From positions 71,246,692-71,310,691 of the forward strand of contig CM068388.1 in assembly GCA_034770075.1 (NCBI GenBank): 64,000 nucleotides of DNA, given 5' to 3'. The stretch's first letter is position 1; each line of letters begins with the position of its first letter. A program made the position numbers and the translations under genes. A model generated the notes under the pieces. That model searched no databases. It was given only the letters and a program-made list of their open reading frames with translations, and had not been told where the DNA came from. The stretch is from Aralia elata (Eukaryota > Streptophyta > Magnoliopsida > Apiales > Araliaceae). Below are positions 52,090 through 63,165 of the stretch, in pieces.

Positions 52090-54614
52090 ATTTTGCGGTG
52101 GGACCCTATAAGAAAGTATTAAAATAAGTTAAAAAGAGTTATTTGTTAGTACTTAACCAAACAAAGTCTTGTGACCTTTGGTTAGTAAAAAGAGTTTATT
52201 TTATTAGTGTTTAGCCAAACATAGCCTTATGACTTTTTAATTATGTAGCTGACAATATTAAAATACGTATTATTATAATTAGTGTTAAGGTTATCAGTTT
52301 TATTTAGTTTTGTCAGTTTTATATTTGGCTAAGTCTGAGAATAGAGAGAAGATAGTTACAGAGAGCTTGGTGAGTTTGAGAATTGGGAGAAATTTTGGAG
52401 AATCAAAGAGAGAAAAGGAGGATTTTTAAGTTATTCTCATCATCTAGCTAAGTCTAAGAAGGAATCAAGAGGTATAAATTCATTCTAATTTCTGTATTTA
52501 TATTTCTTTGAGTTCTTTACTGAAACTTGAGTTTTATTCTCTGTAAATGGGTTTTGATGGATCAATGCATGAGGTAATTGTTATATGTGTTAGTTGGTAT
52601 GTATAAATCCTTATATGATGCCAATAAATCGATTTGGTTGAATTAATCCAAGAGATTATGCTTTTAAAATGGAGTTTTTTTGTGTTTACAATGAAAAGAG
52701 TACGAATATGGTTTATATGTATAAAAGTTGATGTTCAATTCGGGTGATAATCTGTAAATTGAACATTGATTGTGTTAATACATTAAGAAATGAAAAGAAT
52801 GCAAGTGGAATGAATTAAATTGGTTAAGAAATGAGTTCACAGTGTTTGATTTCACTAAATGTGTCAAAGTATAGAAAAAGAGCATGAACAGTGAATATTT
52901 AATCTCTTAAATTAGTTGTTTATGTGTTTTGTGTTGTTAGAGTTGTTCGAAACATATTGGGTTTTGGTTTTACAACATGTTTGATGTCTGGGTATGTTTA
53001 ATTTGTGAACTGAGTAAAGAAATTGGGAAAATTTAGTCTGGAAGTTCGCCGTTTGCAAAGCAGAGCAACCGAATCTGCAGCGCCATTCAGCAGGCTTGTC
53101 TGCGTGCTGCAAGTGGACCAGCGCCGCAACGCCGCTCATATAGCGTTAAACGGGCGCTGCGGCGCGGGGTCTAATGGAAACGGGTCAAGGGTTGCGCTGC
53201 AGCGCCGGCTCAAGGCTAAATCCTGGCGCCGCAGTGCGGGTCCGGGTTTTCGGGTCGGTTCTGTCGGGTCGAGTCGGCCAGAAAATAAAATTTTTCCAGA
53301 ATTAGAAATAAAATAATTTCTCCTATAAGAAGCAACATGATAAGTATGCGGTGTCTTAGCAAGAATTTAAAGTGTGGATTAGAGTTATAAGTGAACAATC
53401 ATTTATAAAAGGAAGTAGTTAATTGAACTATGAATATTAATTGTTCAATGTGACTTGTATGTATAGGTCACTCAAAGAGAAAATAGTTAACATTATTTGT
53501 AGCAAGCGATCGAGGCAAGTTCCCTAAAACTTTACTTTTCATTAAGCAAGTTTCTTACCTCAACTTTTACTTGAGCAAGTTTCTTAACTTTACTTTTCAT
53601 TAAACAAGTTCTTTTATCTTGTTAATAAATGTCGCAATTCTTCTATACCTAACTTGTTACCCATCCATTGAGCAAACTTATTAATATTAGCTTATTATTC
53701 AAGCAAAGTTTATATTAATTATATTTCGTTCAAGTCATTTGTTATTCGATTGTAATTCGTTGTTATTCAAACTTCGAACATAAATATCATTGTACAACCT
53801 TGTTGTTGAATCAAATGCTTTAGCGACTAGCAAACCCTTATTGATTCAGCTAGTTCATAGTTGATGAGTGTTTAGAATTTCTTACAGTTATTCCAAACCA
53901 AGTTTCTTTTGGTATGGATTCTGATGTCAAACTGAGACGACCAACCCTAATATAGGGGATTATGCTACGCAATAACGTTAAAATATTTGTGCACGATACA
54001 TTCTACGAAGGGCTGATTCCCCGGAGTATGAGACGGTTAGTCTATAGTCTGTAAGACTGTTAAAGGTTACGATAGAAATACTTGTTAACCTAGGACATAG
54101 TTCGAGGTCTTGTGACCCTCAAATATACTTTTAAATCTTGAAATCTAAATTCAATACTTAAGCCAAGCTTTCTATTAAGCTTTTTAGTCCTTTGTCGTTG
54201 ATCTCAGAAAGGTTATTACACCTCAATTAAAAATCTACTTCGTTGATTATTCTATTGTTATTGTTATTATACTTGTGAGCAATTGTTTGCTCACCCTTGC
54301 ATAAAAACATTGTAGCTAAAGTTGAAAAGTCTGATGAGCCGTCCTCAAGCAAGGGCAAGATGAACAAATGAAGATGTTTATTTTATTTGATTAAGTTCTT
54401 TGTAATGAGACTTCGTTATTATTAAAGTTTTTATTCCGCAAACGATGTATTAAGGTTAGATGACCTGGGAATTTATTTATAATGTAACCCTTTAATGGGA
54501 TTATGGTTTATGAAGTTATTTATTATCAGTTATTATAGGTAGTTAGACGTGAATGTAATGAATAGTGAACATCAAATCTGTGGGATTGAAGTACCCGGAT
54601 TTGGGGGCGTCACA
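52090..54614 (+). repeat. LTR D-prime, opposite orientation to solo LTR D, left end lost
   Basis: The right end GTACCCGGATTTGGGGGCGTC is the reverse complement of the start of LTR D, and similarity can be followed back through GTTATTTATAATGTAACCCC, a TTTTTATTCCGCA block and the AAACATAGCCTTATGAC words near 52215. The left end is not recognisable. A GC-rich island lies at 53039-53280 (GGCGCTGCGGCGCGGGG and relatives), at the position where D and C carry their own different GC islands. Confidence 0.65.
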
Positions 54615-55700
54615 GATATACCTATACGCCGCATGTAATCTGATAGGGAACCTGTGCTTTAAATCCTCTTTAATTGTAGTTCACATAGAGATATAGTGAA
54701 TTAGTTAACTAGGGTGTTTATCTTAATTTTATCATCTGTGGATTTAAGTTGATTCGTTTATGATACATTGAGAGATGATCATAAATATTGATGAGTTCTC
54801 GATTAACAATCCGGAATAGTTAGCATAATATAATAGGAAGTATATTGATCTAAGTGAAGCAATAAGTGAAATTATAGTCTTAAGTCTTTATAATATGTTT
54901 TCAATCTCGTGGTAATTAGCATTAATTTAATTAATTATTTAATTTCATAAATTCATAAGTTTTTAATCAATTGTTTAATAAAATTGAATTAATACAAGAT
55001 TGATAGTTGTTAGTATAAATTATAATTTTTCTCCGTGAGAACGATACTCTCTTATCATTATATTATTTGTTGATCATGTATACTTGCGTGTTGTGGTAAC
55101 CTAGATTTAGGCAAATAATAAATTTACGTCTAGTTGTGAAACTTATCACTACATGAGTAGAAGAACTCCATTTATTACACATCTCTCTAAAAAAATATCA
55201 TTAAGATTTATTCATGTATCCGATAATCAAAAGGTGAATATAAACATTCACAATATATATATTTTTTCCTTATTTGAAGGACCATTTCAATCGAGCTTGG
55301 AGTTTGTTTGCCTTTTTCAAATATTATTGTTTCTTTGAGTATTTGGACCTTATTTTTTTGTTTGTTTCTATAACTTTGTCAGTTGTAAAATCCTAATTTT
55401 AGTTATATTTTCACAAACAAAACAAGAAAAATGAAGCCCGAACTTTATTCTATCTTTGAGGACAGTATGTATTCATCTACTTACTGATTTACAGGACCAT
55501 TTGACAAATTTTGTCTGAACCAATGGGAATGTCTTTAATTATATTCATTTTTACCTGTGATATTACTATATAATTTGCTTGTTAATTTTAGTTTTATAAT
55601 TTTACTTTATTTTAAATTTCATTTGAAAAAATATAATATATTCTCATAATCAAGTACATAATAATCAATATTACAATATTAATAATCAATCAAATAAAAT
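54615..55700. other. AT-rich spacer, no supported gene
   Basis: Around 55030-55110 GTGAGAACGATACTCTCTTA followed by TTATTTGTTGATCATGTATA resembles leader sequence of LTR retrotransposons, but no boundaries are seen. Nothing coding is supported. Confidence 0.35.
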
Positions 55701-55706
55701 CTAATA

Positions 55707-55962
55707 CTTCCTCCACTCTAATTCATAAAATCATTATTGACTTTTTGAAAGTCAAATTAAAATACTTTCAATCACATAATTGATATCACTTAATTTTAAT
55801 TAATAAAATGACTAATATTTTAAATTAACTGAAAATTAATATATATTACCAATTATATTGATTTATAATTTTAATCGAATTTATATTAATTTTACATTTA
55901 AAAATATTTTGAATTAATTTTTAAAAAATTAATAATAATTTTATAAGTTCAAACGGAAGGAA
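55707..55962. mobile_element. Stowaway-like MITE
   Basis: The left end CTTCCTCCACTCTAATTCAT and the right end on the minus strand CCTTCCGTTTGAACTTATAA are inverted matches, flanked by TA on both sides. GTCAA/TTGAC words near the left end are typical of this group. Confidence 0.65.
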
Positions 55963-56032
55963 TATAAAAGAAAGAAATATAACAATAAATAAACTCATAT
56001 AAATGAATCAACGACCTTTGGTACTTACAGGC

Positions 56033-56425
56033 TTTCATTATTGAATGTTTGTCAAATACCACCGCACCAAATTCCCCACATGTATGAGTAACACGAGTTT
56101 TTATTAGGAGGTCCAAGTCTTCTAACTAGAAAAAGGACTTTTTTATACATTTTCAACACGTGTACAATAATTTTCTTTTTAACCAATAGCCTATAACATG
56201 TGGAGACCAATTTGTATTAATTATGTATGACCATTACACGTGTCGAAAATGTAATGGAAAGTCCTAGAAAAACCTGAACCTCCTAATAAAAATTCCAGTA
56301 ACACCAAACCAATACTACCATACTGCCACATCCTTGCCAAGGCAAGCCAAATTACCCAAATACCCTTTTCCATGAACAAAATCATAGTTAGAGGAATGAA
56401 CAGTAATTTAATAAATTTTATATAT
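56033..56425 (+). repeat. Left copy of a ~170-bp direct repeat, interrupted by a MITE
   Basis: 56033-56094 and 56305-56425 match 56940-57112 in the same orientation (GCTTTCATTATTGAATGTTT, ACCACCGCACCAAATTCCCC, ATACCCTTTTCCAT). The MITE at 56095-56296 and its duplicated target account for the extra length. Confidence 0.8.
56095..56296. mobile_element. MITE with 8-bp target duplication AGTAACAC
   Basis: AGTAACAC stands on both sides (56087-56094 and 56297-56304) and occurs only once in the undisturbed repeat copy at 56995, so the empty site is visible. The ends are inverted: AGTTTTTATTAGGAGGTCC and, from the right, AATTTTTATTAGGAGGTTC. An 8-bp duplication suggests a hAT transposase. Confidence 0.82.
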
Positions 56426-56436
56426 TTTATTGTGAT

Positions 56437-56931
56437 TTGACTTTATTACCCTCCTGTCATATAATTCAAGAATACGTGCAAATTTTAGGTTTATATGGTG
56501 AGGTGATCATGATTCATTCGGATGGAAGTTGGATCAAAAATGGATATCATGTAAATTTACATTTTTCAGGTATAGCCGTTCCCACAGTGGCTTTATCACC
56601 TCTCCATGCTGAAGCATTAGCCCTTCATCAGTCTCTTCTATGAGCACTTCATGATATTAATAGATGGGATAAAGTTAAATGCAGTACAAATTCATTATAG
56701 CTCGTGAAACTGTTGAAGAAGTATCCTTTAATTAATTGCGTCTCCTATTTTACCCTTAATAGTTGATGATATTTCTTATTTAGGTTCTTTGTTCACTGTT
56801 TGCAGGATTAGGAAGGTTCCTAGGTGTATGTAATTCGTTAAAACTAATCTGTTAGCTTTCCAAGTTTGGAAATTTCGTTGTAATATGTTTATGTCTTAAT
56901 GCATGTTTTATATTTACCTCACCAAAAAAAA
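56437..56931 (+). pseudogene. LINE 3' remnant (RNase H domain and A-tail)
   Basis: IHSDGSW starts a non-LTR-retrotransposon RNase H domain, followed by LSPLHAEALALHQSLL. After several stops comes the end of the same domain (RIRKVPRC, near 56810). An A-rich tail (CCAAAAAAAAAC) closes it at 56923-56932. Only the last part of the second frame is present, and it is damaged. Similar fragments are very common in plants. Confidence 0.7.
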
Positions 56932-56939
56932 ACACCTTG

Positions 56940-57112
56940 CTTTCATCATTGAATGTTTGTCAAATACCACCGCACCAAATTCCCCACATGTTTCAGTAAC
57001 ACCAAACCAAAAATATCGTGCCACATCGTTGCCAAGGAAAGCAAAATTACCCAGATACCCTTTTCCATTAACAAATTGAATAATTAATAAGTTAATAAAT
57101 TTTATATAGTGT
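56940..57112 (+). repeat. Right copy of the ~170-bp direct repeat
   Basis: It lacks the MITE and lies 270-440 bp upstream of the SCPL start codon, so one copy of a duplicated segment forms part of that gene's upstream region. Confidence 0.8.
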
Positions 57113-57381
57113 TATCCAATCCTGTCAATTTTTTTTATTTTTTTATTTTTATGTTAATTTAGACTGAAATTTAAACGCATTCACGCACTCTTCCTTGCCG
57201 TGCCCTCCAACTTTGTGGTTATCCAATCCTGTCATTTTTAAGACTTGTACATAAAAACAAAAACAAAAACTATTTTACGCAATCATATAAACAAAACTCA
57301 CTCCATTTTGGATCCAAACAAAACACCCCCCGGTCTCTCTCCTCTCCTTCTCCTTTCACTCCCTAGAAAAATATAGAGAGA
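57113..57381 (+). promoter_or_regulatory. Proximal promoter and leader of the SCPL gene
   Basis: A TATA-like CATATAAAC lies at about 57285, 97 bp before the ATG. The leader that follows is CT-rich (CTCTCTCCTCTCCTTCTCC), as is usual for plant 5' leaders. No further regulatory site can be named with confidence. Confidence 0.45.
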
Positions 57382-60300
57382 ATGGAAAATAAGGCCTTAT
57401 TGGTTCTATTCTTCACTCTCTTTTTTCGTTCATGTTTTGTTATAGTTCAAAGCCATGGCAAAAAACAAATTGAAGCTCTCAACCATTTGCACAAAGCAAA
57501 ATTCAAGAAAAATTCCGGTATCCAAACAGGCCATTTCGAGCAAATTCCACATATACAAGGAGTCGGAGTTCTTCCTCAGGCGGGTTTAAAAGAGAAAGAT
57601 AGAATTGAGAGGTTGCCGGGGCAGCCGGAGGTTAAGTTCAGCCACTATGGTGGCTATGTAACGGTTAATGAATCCGCCGGTCGCGCGTATTTTTATTACT
57701 TTGCTGAGGCTCAGCGGTCTAAAGAGTCTGTCCCTCTTCTTCTTTGGCTAAATGGAGGTAAATTAATATTCCCTCCGTCCCAAATTAATTGCATTTCTAG
57801 GACTTTTTAAAGTCAAATTGACTATTTTTAAAACTAATTTTTTTACTATTTTTGCTAACATATAGGTAAAGATATTATAACCAAAAGAAAGTATATACAA
57901 TTTATTACTAATTTCAATTTTTATAATTTTAGAAATATATTTATATATGTTTAATTATTAATTTTAAAAATAGTCACTTTGACTTTAAAAAGTCCTAGAA
58001 AAGCAATTAATTTGGGACGGAGGGAGTAACTTTTTATGGAATAAGTCTACACTGACATGTTTTTGGGACATGGAAATTGGACATTTCCATCTTCCCTTGG
58101 TTTTTTTTTTTTTTTTTTTAGTATTTATTCCAAACATATTTATATTATGAATTTAAAAAAAAAAGCAAAAAAAAACTGAAAAAATTATATATCCAAATTA
58201 CACCTAATTTTTTTAGTTTTTTTTGCTTTTTTTTTTATAAATTCATTATATAAATATGTTTGAAATAAATACCAAAAAAAAAAAAACAAGGGAACATGGA
58301 TATTTACATAGACCGGTCCAATTTTCATGTCAAATTGGCCGGTCCGTGTAGAAGGACTCCTTTTTATGTGTTTATCTTTGTTGATTTCAAGTAAATATTC
58401 GCGATAACAATGATAATATTTTTAGTTATAATACTCATCCTAATAGTGAAAGTATTTGATAACTCAATTTCAAATCTTAAAATTGAAATTTGAGGCTAAA
58501 TTTTAATTAAAATTTAATTCTCTAGAATTGCAGCTCTTCTTCTAATTTTAATTCCGAAACTTGGTATTTAGTTTCCAACCATAACGTGAGTGATGATATT
58601 GGTTGTAAAGTTAGTTGGTCTATTTTTATCATGTCTCACTTGTAAAGTAAATTTATGTCATAAGTGAGACATTGTATTGAATATATTCTTTCTTCTTACT
58701 ACATATATTTTAAGTACCATTTTAAAGAAAAATATATAAAATCATATAAATAACTTCTCATCCTACCTACAATAGATCCTTAATAAGTACATAAAAAATT
58801 TTATTTTATTTTATTTTAGTATATCACACTTGAGTACTTTTTGATAGTAAAATATATTTTAAATAATAAGTAAAAGCTATTTGATTTAATGCAAATATCA
58901 ATACTATATAACAACTATAATAAGATGATTGTCTGATGGTTCATCTGTTATCTTAGAGTTAAGAAGAAAACAGCCAAAACAATGAGAATTTTAACTTATA
59001 ATAATTCAACTTTTGCAATGGTTATTCTCTCTCTAAATATTTTTATATGTATGTATATATTTCTATATGTATGTATTTATGTACGTATATGTACGCAGGA
59101 CACGAAGTGTACAATTATTTGGTTAACATGCTAATAATAATTAATAATCCTCGCCATGTTACTACAATACTAGAATTTTCTTTTAAAATTATATTTTTAT
59201 TTACTTATTATGACATTGGATAATTAATTATTAGTTTTTTAACTTGTTAATAATTAATGGGGTCCCTCCTCAAGTTGCAATTTTGCCACCGGTGTACCCG
59301 GAAACCTTATCGTTCAAATCCCTTCCTTCATTCTTGGGCGGATTTGGCGGCACGTCCGCCAACATTTTCTCGATCATCACATTCTTCTAAATATTTTAAT
59401 TAAAAAAGTACATTTATTTTTATAGGATGCTTAGAACAAATAATTAACATTTAAATTGTTTTTATTATTAAAAAAAAAGTGTATGTACTGATCACACCTT
59501 ATGCATATTGATGATTTGATGATCAATTCATGTGTCCATATATAGTATTGTTCCTTTCTATCTGGTTTTGATTGAGACTACTCTTAAAATAAGATAAATT
59601 AAAAAACCATAGAATATAAGCTAAAGGCTGTAATGCAATGAATCAAATAAAAGAATGTGTCACTGCCTGACATTTCATTCCAACTAGAATTTATGGTACA
59701 AAATTCAAATAACAAAAAAACAATAATTAGAATTTATGGTACTGAATTCAGAAAACAAACAAAAATAATAGTTTAAAGATGGGTGAAGAGTCATTATCAC
59801 AACTTTGTTCTTTATCTTTGTGGGGGAATTATCACATAATTTTGTCTAGCCGTATTTTTATTTCTACTGACTTCATTATTGTGCTAAGGCATAATGTGAT
59901 ACCATATTAAATTTATAGAATTAGGGCCCATATATTAACTTGCAATGATTTCAAACTCTTTAATTCGTTGATAAGGTCTTAGTCTAGTTATTAAGATTGA
60001 GGTATCGTAACCTTTAGATGTTATGTTTGATTCTAAGTGTGTTTTCTTTTTTATGTGAGACTTGTTTGTGAATTACAAGTTTATTTCTTTTTCTTCTAGT
60101 AATGTTTGATTGGTTCTTGATATTGTAACAGTGAATGATGTACTTGATTAGGAGATTATATTGTACTTCCCACAAAATGGGACTTCAAAAAAAGAAAAAA
60201 GAAAAAAAAGCTCTTAATTAATTCAAAATTAATTGAAAATGTAAAAACTTGCTTTAATTAGTCAATATATGCTATATATAATTTTCAAGATAATTTTGAT

Positions 60301-61314
60301 ATGGGACAAGATAACATGAGCTAACCTTTTTTTTGGGGTGCAGGTCCTGGTTGTTCTTCACTAGCCTATGGAGCAATGCAAGAGCTTGGACCATTCCGAG
60401 TCCATAGCGATGGCAAAACCCTATACAAAAATAACTTTGCATGGAATCATGGTGCATATCTAATCTATTATTTCTCTTCATACATTTACTTTGTCTATTG
60501 AAGTTTCGAGTCCATTTAATTAACTGATGTTATACATATTAAGATTTATTATAGAATAATTGAGACATAAATTTCTTCGAATTTTACAATAAATTTTTTA
60601 TTTGTAAAATAAATCAAACCCTCATTTTGGAAGGGAGTAGGTGCAGGTATGGCCTAGTTAGTTGATTGGGGTCTCACATTTATGATATGTATTTTCTATA
60701 TACACAAAAAAAGATGATGGTAGTGTACAGTATAATTAATTTATGAAAAATGATTTATATGTCGACAAATATATAACGAAATCGAATTACGATCAATGTA
60801 GAAGTTTATGTAATAAAATAGAATAAATTAAAGTTATGTCATGTTTATTCGATCCTATATATCTCATGTATGCACATATGTCGCAATTATATTTCAGTAA
60901 AAAACCCTTGTAATACATAATACAACTTTTAATTTATACATGTACTAACTTGTGTGTATTCTATATAAATTCTTAGAAAAATAGAGAAGACCTACACTTT
61001 TCTCATAAATATTTTTTTGATAATTTTGAATGTTGGCAGCTGCAAATGTTTTGTTCTTGGAGTCACCGGCAGGAGTAGGATTTTCGTATTCAAATACAAC
61101 GTCGGATTACAAAAAAAATGGAGATAAACACACGGCTTCTGATAATTATGTTTTCTTGTTAAATTGGCTGGAGAGATTTCCTGAGTACAAAAATAGAGAA
61201 TTTTACATCGCCGGTGAGAGCTATGCCGGACATTACGTGCCTCAGCTTGCACATACTATTCTCCACCATAATAAGAGGGCCAACAAAACCATTATCAATC
61301 TCAAGGGGATCATT
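57382..61314 (+). CDS. Serine carboxypeptidase-like protein (peptidase family S10), 5' part of gene
   Basis: Three exons are read: 57382-57757, 60344-60451 and 61040-61314, all with GT-AG introns and a continuous frame (253 codons). The N-terminus is a secretory signal (hydrophobic to about residue 24). A charged propeptide follows, then RLPGQPEVKFSHYGGYVTVN, the start of the mature S10 fold, and LLLWLNGGPGCSS spanning the first intron. Exon 3 holds FLESPAGVGFSYSN and the nucleophile motif GESYAGHY, with the catalytic serine at about residue 222. The catalytic Asp and His belong to the part beyond the window. The propeptide and KEKDRIERLPGQP style suggest the SCPL35-40 group, that is, a secreted or vacuolar carboxypeptidase. 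The frame ends at ATT|GTGAGT, where the family continues with VGN. Confidence 0.9.
57769..58027. mobile_element. Stowaway MITE in SCPL intron 1
   Basis: The left end TTCCCTCCGTCCCAAATTAA and right end TTAATTTGGGACGGAGGGAG are almost perfect inverted repeats that continue through GCAATT and TCTAGGACTTTTTAAAGTCA. It begins only 11 bases into the intron, so it sits right beside the splice donor. Confidence 0.88.
58042..58358. mobile_element. Fold-back MITE in SCPL intron 1
   Basis: Left words AAGTCTACACTGACATG, CATTTCCATCTTCCCTTGG and a T-run are answered at the right in opposite orientation by an A-run, CAAGGGAACATGGATA and CGTGTAGAAGGACT. AAATTGGCCGGTCC/GGACCGGT-like words stand near the right end. 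Confidence 0.6.
60452..61039 (+). other. SCPL intron 2 (588 bp)
   Basis: GTGCAT to TTGGCAG, phase 1. AT-rich; nothing else is recognised. Confidence 0.85.
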
Positions 61315-61382
61315 GTGAGTCTTTTTCATCCCTCTCTACATTTTTTTTGGAGAAATTAAAAACACATAATTGTTTGAATTAT

Positions 61383-61660
61383 TTTCTTGACTAAATTCCA
61401 AATTGTACACTAAATTTTAACCCTAAAATTAATTTGAATCCTAAACTTTATTTTGCATTAAATGCCCCCTAAACTTTGACTTTAAATACAATTTGCACCT
61501 CCACACTAAAGTTTAGGAAGAAAATTGTTTTGTTGTAGAGAGTGCGAAGGGTTTAAATTGTTTTGAAACTCAAAGGATAAGGTGCATATAATTCAAAATA
61601 AAATTTAAGATACAAATAAATTTTAAGATTAGTTTGGGGTGCAAATTAGAGATTAGTCTA
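61383..61660. mobile_element. Fold-back element in SCPL intron 3
   Basis: AATTGTACACTAAATTTTAA and ATCCTAAACTTTATTTTGCA at the left are matched in inverted form by the right part (TTTGGGGTGCAAATT, AAAATAAAATTTAAGATAC). The whole behaves as a degenerate long inverted repeat. Confidence 0.55.
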
Positions 61661-61775
61661 TTTTCTTAGTGATATTATAATTAGCATTATTGTTAGTAAT
61701 ATTTTATTCATGCTATTTTTTGTTTCATTTATTTCTCCATGTTCACTTCAATTATGTACTTCCATCATAATCTCT

Positions 61776-61900
61776 AACTATACTGATTGAGACATGATAG
61801 TTTAGTCTGATTACACACTCCTATAAAATTGATGGCCAACTATACTGATTGAGACATGATACTTCAGTCTGAACACACCTATAAAATTGACGGAGGTGAT
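61776..61900 (+). repeat. Two-copy tandem duplication (~62 bp)
   Basis: ACTATACTGATTGAGACATG occurs twice, followed each time by ATA-TTAGTCTGA-ACAC and CCTATAAAATTGA-GG. The copies differ by a few bases. Confidence 0.8.
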
Positions 61901-63012
61901 AATGCAATAGAATAACTAGGGGTAAAATTGTCCTATCCAGGTACTTTGATCTCCCCATTACATTGCTTTTGAATATCCTAAATTATTATAATAATTTATT
62001 TTAATATATGGACAGAGAGGTCTAAGTGAGAGAGTGAATAATTTACTGTCTTCAATTTTACTTTCGCGTTGTTACTGTCTTCATAACATGTCTACTATCA
62101 ACAAGAATCAAATCATCGACCTCTGTATTGATAGAAGTGAGTTATATCAGTAGATCAAGTGGTCATCGGTATCTCTCCCATTACATAGATACACCTTTAA
62201 TTCTACTAATACGTAGAGTTATGGCATATACATACTATAGATAATTTTTAGTATTTTTTTTTCTAACAAATATTGATAAAGAAAATATTATGTCAAAAAA
62301 ATGAAATATTACCTAGACCTAAGCAAATCTTACCATGCATATGAAAAATTAAACCATTAAATAAAACTCTCATTTCAGAAGGATCTGAATTTTAAGTTGT
62401 TTTAAATGAATAGTCCATTTAACAATACGTAGAAACAAGCTGCATTTTATATAGGAAAAAGTTGAGTTTCTATATTATTTGTATAGTAAAAAGTTGTAAA
62501 TTAACTTTCGCCGTATAAAATATATTTATATAACTTATTTTTATAGACCGTCTAAATATAAATTACCCATTTACAATACTGTCTAGAACCAGATCCATTT
62601 CAAACAAGGGGACTTAGGGGAGTACATCATAGGAGAGATAGAGTTTGCTTAAAAATGACAAGCACAACCCTTGCTTAACCTACCCCAATTATTAAACATT
62701 ATTCTGAAGTTGCAAAACTACAAATTGGCAACTTTCAAAAACTATAGCCTGGACCAATCAATACCCCTTTTCTTGAAGATAACAGACACAGCCCAACCTT
62801 CTCCATGTACAATAATTGAACAACGTCCCTTTGTCCCCTATTTCATTTAGCAAATATATATGCCAGACAAAAAGTATACCAGCCTGGAACTCCAACCAAC
62901 GCTACATGTGTGTGGTTCAAATTGGTCACTTGTATATAGGCCACGATTACCGCCTCTAAATTTGGTGCATATTATATGAAACCTTCTTGTTTGAATAACA
63001 CAATAATTTTAG

Positions 63013-63165
63013 GGAAATGTTAAATACACAACATTTTTTTATTATTTTCACAACAAAAGTGTCGCTATAGATATATAACAATGGTTTTAACCGTTGCTAT
63101 ATATCTACAACGATATTTTTGTTATGGAAATAACATTTTTTTGTTATGAATTTAATAATTTCCTA
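63013..63165. mobile_element. Fold-back MITE
   Basis: GTGTCGCTATAGATATATAA and, in inverted form, TTGCTATATATCTACAACGA face each other around AACGGTTAAAACC-like centre sequence. Outer arms AACATTTTTTTATT and ATAACATTTTTTTGTTAT are also related. Confidence 0.6.

Larger units (their letters stand above)
57758..60343 (+). other. SCPL intron 1 (~2.6 kb)
   Basis: GTAAAT to TGCAG, phase 1. Besides the two MITEs listed separately it is AT-rich; an isolated GC-richer patch lies at 59252-59390. Confidence 0.85.

Noticed and set aside
54615..55160. Leader of another LTR retrotransposon.
   Set aside because: Only a loose resemblance near 55030-55110; no termini, primer site or coding sequence were found.
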